From assembly GCA_022414725.1 (NCBI GenBank), contig CM039464.1, forward strand, positions 12,904,497-12,968,496: a stretch of DNA of 64,000 nt, in the 5' to 3' direction. The first letter of the stretch is position 1, and each line of letters starts with the position of its first letter. Source of the stretch: Microglena sp. YARC. Its lineage: Eukaryota > Chlorophyta > Chlorophyceae > Chlamydomonadales > Chlamydomonadaceae. Of this stretch, positions 20,316-29,200 are shown one piece after another. Both the position numbers and the translations under genes were made by a program. The notes under the pieces are model-generated. The model was not told the DNA's origin, searched no databases, and worked only from the letters and a program-made list of their open reading frames with translations.

Positions 20316-21004
20316 TGCTCAAAGCCTAGAGCTGTAAGAAACCCTATCAGATCATAACAAGGGCGTGACCGCGTGGTCCAATCCAACACAAGGATTGGAC
20401 CAATTGGACCAAGGGATCCGCTGGTGGCTAGGGATGGGAATGGGTAGCCCCGCTGTAACCATGGAGGGGCGGTAACTAGGGTTGTTTGTGTGCGGTGTGC
20501 GTTGTGTGTAACCTTGTTGCTGCCCTCGTGTTATTTTTGCGGAACGTATGTCTCGTTTAACGCGCTTTGGTATACAGTTGCGCGTTACGTCATAAACTAT
20601 GGCTGTGCACCCTCCGGCTGTGACTAGGCAGTCTCCTTCGAGGTGGCTTGACTGCTGAATCCTAACGTCAAGTGGCTTGGGGCGCAGTTTGACTTAAATG
20701 TACCTGGAAGATGAGGTGGCGTGACTGCAAATACAACTAGTCTGAAATTTGCTTCGAGTCGGAGTGGAGGTGACTGTATTGGGGAGTTTCTCGAGCTGCC
20801 TGCCGTTTGCAAACGTCAGTTGGTGCGGTCCAAATGCACTTTGTAGGGCGAACCCTTAGGTTCCCTAGCACACCCGTTTGGCGCATCCGTTTGGCGCACC
20901 CGTTTTGCTCGCCCGGCAGTGCGGTTGTTGTACCGAAGTCGCTACCGAAGGTCGCACCCCATGCTCAAAGCCTAGAGCTGGAAGAAACCCTATCAGATCA
21001 TAAC
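20316..21004. repeat. Insertion bounded by a 41-bp direct repeat, block B only
   Basis: TGCTCAAAGCCTAGAGCTG..AAGAAACCCTATCAGATCATAAC occurs at about 20317-20361 and again at about 20962-21004, with 600 bp between that is absent from block A (where the motif is single, about 1568-1611). The inner sequence has G/C-rich direct repeats (CCGTTTGGCGCATCCGTTTGGCGCACCCGTTT, split at about 20874-20905) and an inverted TCCAATCC/GGATTGGA pair near 20378-20398. No gene recognised. Confidence 0.65.
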
Positions 21005-21291
21005 CAGGGTTGTTCAGGACGCTGCGTCCTGCGTCGCAGACGCAGCTTCAGTGGGTTGGTTGCGTCTCAGGACTTAGGCGTCCTGCGTCGCAGACGCAGC
21101 GTGGGTAGGGTCCGTTGCGTCGCAGACGCAGCTTCAGTGGGTTGGTTGCGTCTCAGGACTTAGGCTCGCGTAGGCTATGAAATTGGTTGCGTCCAAGGAC
21201 GCAGGCTGTAAATCTGGTTTCGTCAAATTTGCAACATTTTTACAGCCTGCGTCCCAGGACGCAGAGCCATGGATCCTCCTGAACAACCCTG
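21005..21291. mobile_element. GCGTC-rich MITE (CAGGGTTG family), copy B
   Basis: Same ends as 1612-1844 (CAGGGTTGTTCAGGA / TCCTGAACAACCCTG) but about 54 bp longer because a segment with GCGTCTCAGGACTTAGG is duplicated internally. Confidence 0.55.
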
Positions 21292-21438
21292 TCTGGAAAT
21301 TATCATAACCCTGTCAGACTCGCCCAGGCAGCGATGCAAGCGAGGCGGAAAATCGGCGGACAGCGTTCGGTTGGCAACGAGTTGACAGGTGGCAACGATG
21401 GAGCAAGCCAGATTGTTAGGAGACCGTTGGCTGACGTG

Positions 21439-21476
21439 GATCGACCGACGACCGCGGTCGCGGTCGTCGGTCGATC
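21439..21476. repeat. Perfect 18-bp inverted repeat (GC hairpin)
   Basis: GATCGACCGACGACCGCG, two bases GT, then its exact reverse complement. Block A has only a fragment of it (GGTCGATCGGTCGCAC near 2020). It would extrude as a strong GC-rich cruciform. No function known. Confidence 0.9.
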
Positions 21477-22195
21477 TGTCGCGGTCGCACAAACGGATCA
21501 CGGCAGGGCCCCCTGGATAACGGGGTGACCCTGGGGGCTCCCGCCAATAATTATCGTTGCTGTAAAATTGGGAAATGCTCGTCCTCGGTAACACCTATAA
21601 CCTCAACATATGGTAAGAGCCAGAGCCAAATATTAAAATTAAAATTTTCAAAACTAATAATACCCTTGTATCATATCAGGAGCAGCAGCATTATCATATA
21701 TGATATATCATATCATTATCATTCAATTGCATCATATCATTACAAAATCAGGCATATCAGCCATCGCAATTACAACTGCTGAAAACACACCATCATCAGA
21801 ATATATATGCAAAACAAGTTCTCAGCAGCAACCCTCGATTTAGTTTTACTCGGGCATTGCTACATGGCTACAGCAGCAATAAAAACCAAATCATTACGTA
21901 CAGGTAGTATTGGCAAAATAATGAGCCAGTCAGTAACTGATAAAAAACAAACCAAGGTTTGATCATGAGGCATGATCAGCCAAGGCTTGATCAACCAAGT
22001 GCTGATGATCTTCTTTGCGCATCAAATTAGGCAGCAGCATGGCAGAATCATTATGACCTCAACTGGTCAGGTGACAAGATTCTGATACTTGTGCCTGGTA
22101 TTCAGAAGGACTCTATCAATACATTCAAAGGCCACATGATGTTAATTTTGAACAGTTCCAGAATTGAGAAGTCACATAATTTCAGGACGAAGTCA

Positions 22196-22335
22196 GGGCC
22201 CCTGTCGGTTAAACTACTGTTTGGGGTTCAGTTCATCAGTCCCCCCCCCATTTTTAGCCCCCCCCTAATATCATGGTTGGGCAAGTCCCTTTAACCTATT
22301 TTGCTACCCCTGGACTGTAACAACATACACATACA
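22196..22335 (+). mobile_element. SINE-like short element
   Basis: GGGCCCCTGTCGGTTAAACT to TAACAACATACACATACATC; same site as A 2814-2950. Confidence 0.6.
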
Positions 22336-22541
22336 TCTGTGAGAAGTCACAGGCCCGATCTTTCCTCAAAATAATGGCCAGCATCTGCCACTTTCCACCA
22401 CCGGTGCTCTCAAATGAATTGTCCTAGAGGAGGTTCTAAATCTATCCATATTGCAGATCACTTAGTTCCCCCCACATGATGTGTCTACCGGTATCCTTGT
22501 TGTGAAAACCTTTAAATCCAAAATGTTATGCAGGTTAGAGA

Positions 22542-22671
22542 ATGCCGATGATGCTGATGAGGGCACGGCCCATGCTGCACTCAAGGCTGGCAGCACCCAC
22601 TGCACCAGTCGTGGGCCGTCCTAGCAGGCTGAGGTGGACACCTGCCCCACCTGTGCACTTCGCCAGCCCAG
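22542..22671 (+). CDS. Candidate first coding exon: transit peptide of HPR-B
   Basis: Copy of the exon at 3161-3281 with the frame intact from ATG 22542 (MPMMLMRARPMLHSR and onward) to the donor CCCAG|GTAAGC at 22671/22672. It is Arg/Ala/Pro-rich and free of acidic residues, as in plastid or mitochondrial presequences. Length 130 nt, so the intron is phase 1; the matching acceptor would be AG at 26223-26224 in front of HPR-B. The intervening 3.5-kb intron has gained a reverse-transcriptase fragment and another insertion. One ATG codon in the start differs from block A (GTG there; an extra ATG triplet here). Joining is inferred. Confidence 0.5.
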
Positions 22672-22902
22672 GTAAGCATGAGCGCACACACATTTATCAT
22701 AGCAGCCTACAAGACAACACTTTTTCTATGTGGCTGATGAGAAGAAGATTTTTTTTTTACGAATATGACATGAACGCCACGTTGCTCTATCTACTTATCA
22801 CATTTCAAAATAACTGGCATAACGCAGTGTACACAAAACCTGGAATATCGCAGTGTAAAAAAAATTGGAATATCGCAGTTGAACAAACTTGAATAGTTTC
22901 TA

Positions 22903-23032
22903 GGGCACCCGTCGGTAAAACGATTGTATGGGATTCAGTTGATCAGTGCTATTTCGTTTCAGCCCTTCCAATTACGATTTGGCAAGTCCCTTCAGCCTAT
23001 TTTTCCTACCCCTGGATTGTAACAACATCCAT
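22903..23032 (+). mobile_element. SINE-like short element
   Basis: GGGCACCCGTCGGTAAAACG to CCCTGGATTGTAACAACATC; same site as A 3511-3640 but without the ATG microsatellite. Confidence 0.55.
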
Positions 23033-23434
23033 TTGCTACCCACTGTGCTAGATGTTTGCCCATGAAGGTCTGCTTATATTACATTATCTACACATTCAAG
23101 CTCCTCACTGACTGCAGGCAGAAGTGTCAGGGATAAAATAAACACAAATACACCACTCCTACCCAGGACATCACAATCACCATTGTGAGGACACACTACA
23201 AACATGTCCAGCTGCGCTCATTGGGTACCCCAACAACACGGGATAACCAATGTACGCACTGTGAAGGAACATACAGCAAGAGGGAAGGACACAATTACTT
23301 ACTCATCTCATATGTGGATCGGCTCCTTGAAACTTAGATTCTCCCCCGGCATGTCTTCCTAGTATCTGCTACTGTGGCAGTAAATGCAGCAGCAGAGAAA
23401 GATGCAATTACTCACGTATATACACTGGCTCCGT

Positions 23435-23674
23435 TCAGCTTAGATTTTCCCTGACCTGTTGTCCAACTATGAGCGCATGTGGCTTGGCTCCATACAACAA
23501 GCTTTGATTTACCCTGACATGTGTTCCTAGTATCTGCTTCTTACTGCTGTTCAGATGAGCGGCTACCCAGGCCTGCAGGAGCAAAAGACCCTCGCGATAG
23601 CTCTGAGTTTGATGCAGTAAGTTACCATCTTCATGCTTTGAGACCAGAACTTGAACTTGGTTGCTTGGCTCCAA
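23435..23674 (-). CDS. Small ORF, block B counterpart of 4268-4561
   Basis: Keeps the same minus-strand frame with conserved NLLHQTQSYREGLLLLQAW and LNSSKKQILGTHV. The 5' end differs because of substitutions after MEPSNQVQVL. Function unknown; coding status uncertain. Confidence 0.25.
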   Translation of the reverse strand: MEPSNQVQVLVSKHEDGNLLHQTQSYREGLLLLQAWVAAHLNSSKKQILGTHVRVNQSLLYGAKPHALIVGQQVRENLS

Positions 23675-23744
23675 CCTAAGGCTGCTTGCTACCTTTAGCT
23701 GGCACTGTCATGTTATGGAGAATGGCTGCCAACTTGTGTTTTAT

Positions 23745-23949
23745 CCTATATATAATAGTCCGTTGCGCAGGGGTTAGTGCGTGCCCAGCGCGTGTCCGCT
23801 CCCTTTTGGCCCAGCCACTTGGGGCTTTGGTTTCATATCTTGCTGACCTGTTGCCCAGGTGGCAGCAAGTCTCGGATCTCGATGTCCCGAGACCTGTCGC
23901 TGACGTGGCCACGGGGGTCTTCCTGTTGGAACGACGGGCTCAATGCTAG
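23745..23949 (+). mobile_element. 205-bp insertion with tRNA-like promoter words (SINE candidate)
   Basis: Present in block B only; A reads straight through (GTTTTATTCAGGACACATGG, about 4599-4618). Near the 5' end TTGCGCAGGGGTTAGTGCG closely resembles a tRNA D-arm/A-box, and GGATCTCGATGTCCCGAG about 110 bases further is a poor B-box. No clear target duplication or tail. Could also be an unrelated short insertion. Confidence 0.35.
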
Positions 23950-23950
23950 T

Positions 23951-24379
23951 TCAGCACACATGGATGGGTTGGGTAGGTGCCTTGCTAGCTTCCTGTCTTG
24001 CTCTTCTACAAGTAGAAAGATAGCTGGCTAGGTTGCTCCAAAAATTCTTAGTGCCATTTCCATTCATAAAGGTTCTGAATGTGGAAACGCAGAATTCCAC
24101 ATTCCATACGTCGGTATCCTCATGGACATGCCTATAAATATCTGTAAACAGCTTTTGGTAGCGGAGGCGAATATCATTATAAAAAGGGCACTCAAACATA
24201 TGCATTTCATCCTCAGGTTTTTGGAACCCACACATTTGACAATGTCTCATTGAACGAGGGATGTGTGCTCTATCCACCACCCTCATTCTTTCTGTGTTCA
24301 GCCAATGGGAACCCATTCTAAACTGTGCTATAGAACCAATCTGATCATGCTTATGTAAGGTGGATGTAAAGGGAATCAA
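23951..24379 (-). pseudogene. C-terminal zinc-finger part of the LINE protein
   Basis: Frame following a TGA at about 24411-24413; it contains RHCQMCGFQKPEDEMHMFEC, a C-x2-C-x9-H-x3-C finger of the zf-RVT type, then CPFYNDIRLRYQKLFTDIY and a FWSNLASYL tail. The last 16 or so codons run into flanking non-element sequence. It was once continuous with 24516-25943, now separated by one frameshift and one stop. Confidence 0.8.
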
Positions 24380-24515
24380 GCCATTCTCATCATTACTGTT
24401 GGCTGCGAATCATTTCTGGTATCGGAGGCATTTAAAGCCAACCCTTCTCTCATCAGGTATGTCTCTGACTGCATTGGTGTCACTTGGGTACTTAAACCTC
24501 CATGACTCAAAAACT

Positions 24516-25943
24516 TCAGACATAATACCTTCGACATCGGCAGCCTCCAAAATGCTGAGGTTTTTTACTGGATCCTAGCTTGTGGAGAGCACAACGTAAG
24601 TCATGAACCCAGCCAGTGTTGGAATCAAAAGATTCCTCAAGAGCCATTCTAATGAGATCCTCAGGTTCTTTATCTATGGTCTTGTTCCAGAAGCGCAAAG
24701 CTTGTTTAAACCAAGCAAAACACAACGGGGTTCTACCCAGCTCTTCCATGATAATATTAGATGTAGTAGATTGGCAAACGCCAAACATTTGTTTAAGTAT
24801 ACCTCTATGCCATTTCTCACAAGCATGGTCATTTGAGATAAGTGTGTTGTTCAGAATAGAAGGAGCCCACATCTCACAACCAAAATTCAGGATAGGTTGT
24901 ACAAGAGAATCAAACAGGTGGGTAAGAATATCAATATTGTATATCTCCATAGTATGGCATCGCCTACTGAGCATGTGGTGTGCCTTTTGGGCCTTAGTGA
25001 GCATCCTAGAAAAAGCAGCCTTTGCACGACTGCTTGAGTCACCATTCACAAAGAGGGATCCCAGGTAGATAAAAGATAACTTTGTAGAAAGTTGTGCTCC
25101 ATCACAGACAAATTTGTAATCAGGATCCATGCAGGCCTCATCACAGAATTGCTTGTTGAAAACGACAATCTCAGTTTTCTTTATACTCACAGCCATCTTA
25201 GTAGCCTTGCAGAAATCTCTTAGGCAGTCAAGCATCGCTTGCATATCTGCCGGGGATTCTGCCATTATAGCTAGGTCATCAGCATCAAGTAACAGTTGCA
25301 GAATCTTTCCCCTAAGCTCAGCCCCTACATTTGGGAGCTTGGATTGGAGGAACGATTCAATTCTATCAATGAACAGACCGAATAGTTTTTTTTTTTTTTG
25401 AGAGAAGAAAGAATTTTCTTCTTTCTTCTCTCTATATTTGTCTACAATATGGTTAAGAATGAATGATGCATCTGCAGTACCCCTACCACTTCTAAATCCA
25501 TATTGGCCAGCGGCTCTGAGGTTGAATTCTTCTGACCAATCATCTAGTCTACGTAGCATGCAAAGGGAGAAGATCTTTCCTATGGAGTTGCTCACCGCAA
25601 GACCTCGATAGTTGTCCGTGTCATAAACACTGCCTTTGGATTTGAGTACGGGTACCACGGCAGCTGCAGCCCATTGGCTAGGGTAAGAGGCTTTCCAGAT
25701 GAGATTAAACAGGTTAGTCATAGCTTGTATAAATCGGGAGTTGGCCTCATGGGAAGCAAATCTGTACCATTCTGCAGGGATACCATCTACCCCGGGGGAG
25801 AGTTTTTCCGTAGGGATTGGAGAAAACACCTCTTGGGCGGTAAAGTCTTGACATAACCACGTTTGTGCGGCCTGTATCCGAGATCCATCAGCTTGAGGGA
25901 CAAAGTCCCTAGCATCCAGACTTGGATCAATACCTAATTGCAC
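24516..25943 (-). pseudogene. LINE reverse transcriptase with deleted palm core
   Basis: 475-codon frame. RT landmarks are PGVDGIPAEWYRF (about residues 48-60), NYRGLAVSNSIGKIFS, QYGFRSGRGTADASFI, GLFIDRIESFL, LLLDADDLAIMAES, and the thumb/connection region with YLGSLFVNGDSSSRAKAAF and LVQPILNFGCEMWAP. Between DKYREKKEE and LFGLFIDRI the usual 80-90 residues with the first catalytic Asp and the QGD-SPLLF-type motif are missing. A hairpin plus poly-A stretch sits there instead (25386-25431). The YADD box reads DADD. Near 24553 an A-run shift moves the frame out, and the protein continues in another frame to a stop at about 24413. Not active. Confidence 0.85.
25386..25431. repeat. T14 run next to a perfect 13-bp hairpin inside the RT
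   Basis: T x14 (25386-25399), then AGAGAAGAAAGAA, loop TTTTC, and TTCTTTCTTCTCT. It sits precisely where the RT palm core is missing. Confidence 0.9.
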
Positions 25944-26208
25944 ATCAAAGAGGTCTGCAAAATAATCAGTCCAATCATGAATGATAATGACAGAGGTGCA
26001 AGTTTATTTATTTGGTCATCAAAATATCATACAATATTTCCAGACAATGAATCAAATTATTGAAGAAGGGCTTGTATGCCCAAACTTGGCAAACATTTCG
26101 TCAGACTAGTGTACCGAAGCTGATACTTACACATGCATCAGATCATGCTAACGCACACATGGGCTCATACTAGCACACACATATGCTCACAGTATTGCTA
26201 TCTCCCAA

Positions 26209-29200
26209 ATGCTGCAGGAACTAGTAAGACCAGAGGTGATGAAGACGATCACAGCATGCCAAGATCTGACAAGCTTACACAAGGCCATTTCCAACCGCAG
26301 CCAGGACTTCAACCATACTCATGTCTGTGCTGCCATGGAAAGAATGGTTGGAATACTAGGGACACCTACTGGATTGGAGAAGAATACCCTGGCCCAACAG
26401 CTTATGGAAGAACTAAGTGAGGTGGCCCAGGGATGTGTACATGACATGGATGCTCCTGCTCTCTGCAGTGTGCTTGGGGCTTTGAACAGAGTTGGAGGCA
26501 CCCAAAACTCCCCCTTGGTGCAGACAATCGTGCAACACACTGCGCAGAACGTGCACAGCTTTGACTCCCCCAACATCTTGCAAATCCTGCGGGCCATGGC
26601 TGCACTTGGAGTGAAAAATGATGGACAAATTGATGGCATCATGTCAGCTGCAACTAGGGACCTGCCCCCTGACCTGCCCCCCCGTACGAGTGAGGAGCTG
26701 GCATACACTTTGTGGGCTGCTGCCAAGCTGGGTGTCATCCCTGATAACACATTCATCGTGAAATCGTTGTGTGTGGTCACACCCAGTCTACGCAGTTTAA
26801 GCGATCGGGCATTGTGTGACACTTTGTGGGCTGTAGCAGAGCTGGGGATTGAAGATAAGGCCTTCAAAACCAGCTGGGAAAATGCTTTTATCCAGCACTA
26901 CAACAGGCGCCTAGAGAAGCTAAGTTGCCAGACCTTGGCAAACACCCTGTGGGCTGCAGCTAAGCTGGGCCTCATAAGCAGGGATGGGTATTTTAGCGTC
27001 ACGTTGGCGAAGTCCATGTTGGCTACAGACGCAATGTGTGATTTGGAGGTTCAGGACCTGTACAATGTTTTGTGGGCTGCAGCTAAGTTAGACATGAATG
27101 ACGTGGCTTGGAAAAAATTTGACGGGGGCGAGAAAATACAAGCTCTCTTCTTCACCAAGTGGGTGGATGCAGCTGTGCCCAAGCTACATGAGCTCAATGC
27201 TCTGGCCCTGTGTGAGACTTTGTCAGCTGCAGCTAAGCTGGGCATGCATGACGAGACCTTCTTAGCCAAGTGGGCGGAGGCTGCAACACCCAAGCTACAC
27301 AAAATCAGTGCTCAGGGCCTTTCCAAAGCTCTGAGGACTGCAACTGAGTTGGGCATTGACAATGAGGCCTTCACAGCCGAATGGGTGGATGTGGCTACTA
27401 CCAAGATACAGCAGTTCAGTCCCCAGGCCCTGGCTGACACTATGTGGGCTGCCGCTGAGCTGGGCATTTCGGACAAGGCCTTCAGCACCACATTGGTAGA
27501 AGCGGCTAGGTGCAAGCTGCCTGATTTCAATCCCCAGGCCTTGTCCAACATTCTAGGGGCTGCAGTCAAGCTGGGCGTAGAGGACAAGGCCTTCACTGCC
27601 GCGTGGGTGAACGTGGCTGGACCCAAGCTACATATGTTCAGTGTTGGGGCCTTGTCCAGCACATTACGGGCTGCAGTCAAGCTGGGCATCTTGGATAAGG
27701 TCTTCACAACCAAGTGGATGGAAGCGGCTCTGCCCAAGCTACGAGGTTTCAGCGCTGAGGGTCTATCACACTCTCTGTGGGTTGCAGCTAAGCTGGGTAT
27801 CTGGGATAGGGCCTTTACGGTTCAATTGGTGACTGAGGCCACACCCAAGCTACTTAGACTGAGTGGTGAGGGCTTATCCACCACCTTGTGGGCCGCAGCC
27901 AAGCTAGGCATCAACAGTCCTGACTTCACCACAGGGTGGTCGCGTGTGGCTACTCCCAAGCTACATGAGTTCAGAGCTCAGGAACTTGCAGACAGTGTGT
28001 GGGCTGCAGCTAAGCTGAACGCCCAGGATAAGGCCTTCACCACGCAGAATGTTATTAAGCTCTCCACCACGATGTGGGGGGCCAAACAGTATGAGTCCTT
28101 CACCACCAAGTGGGTGGAAGTGGCTACTCCCAAGCTACCTGATTTCAGTTCTCAGGCCCAGGTAGACACTTTGTTATCTTCAATCAAGCTCGGCATTAAG
28201 GATGAGACCTTTACCAAGGCGTGGGTGGAAGCGGCCACTCCCCAGGACTTTGGTGACGAGGCCTTGTCCAACACATTTCTAGCCCTAGCAATCATGGATG
28301 ACGGTATGATGAGTGATCCGTCCATCTACCAGAAGCTGGTGGATGAGGCTACACCTAGGCTACACGCTTTCCATCCCCAGGCTCTGTCTGATACTTTGTG
28401 CGCAGCAACACGCCTCGGCGTCAATGACAAGGCCTTCACCTCAACGTGGCTGGATGTGGCAACACCCAAGCTTCTTGGCTTCAATGCCCAGGCCTTGGAA
28501 GGAACATTGTATGCAGCAGCTGAGCTTGGTATCGAGGATGAGGCCTTTGCCACGAAGTGGGTGGATGCGGCCATGGATAAGGTACATGATTTCAACCATG
28601 AAAACCTACGGGGGACCTATGAGGCTACTGTTAAGTTGGGTATTAGGAGCAGGGACTTCTTCGCCAGGTGGGTGGGCCTGGCTACGCCCAAGCTACACAC
28701 GTTCAGTGGCCTGGACTTGTCAAATGCTTTGTGGGCCACAGTCAAGCTGGGCATCGAGGATGAGGCCTTCATCACCGAGTGGGTGGATGTGGTGGTGTCC
28801 AAGCTACCTGAGCTCAACGCTCACGCCCTTTCTGAGATGTTGTGTGCTGCTGCTAAGCTGGGCATTGACAATGAGGGCTTCATCACCAAGTGGGTGGTTT
28901 TAGCTACACCTATGCTGCCTGTCATGAATGTCCAGGACCTGTCATACACCTTGTGGGCAATAGCTGTGCTCCGTATTGAGGATGAAGCGTTCATCACCAA
29001 GTGGGTGGATGTGACCACTCCCAAGCTGCCTAGCTTCAGAGCCCTGGACCTGTCGACCACTTTGCAAGCTGCAGCTAAGATCGGTATTGAGAATGAGGCC
29101 TTCAGCACCAAGTGGGTGAAGGTGACGACACCCAAGCTCCATGGTTTCAGTGCGCAGGCCTTGGAAGGAACATTGTGGGCTGCAGCTGAGCTAGGCATTG

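Larger units (their letters stand above)
24000..25980 (-). mobile_element. Degenerate non-LTR retrotransposon (LINE) fragment
   Basis: Reading the minus strand, the conserved order of a LINE reverse transcriptase is followed by a C-terminal Cys/His finger. The 5' end is truncated (the frame is open to the boundary near 25980, HDWTDYFADLFD) and endonuclease sequence is absent. It interrupts sequence that is continuous in block A, replacing A about 4653-5107. It lies within the inferred intron of HPR-B, antisense to it. Confidence 0.85.
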
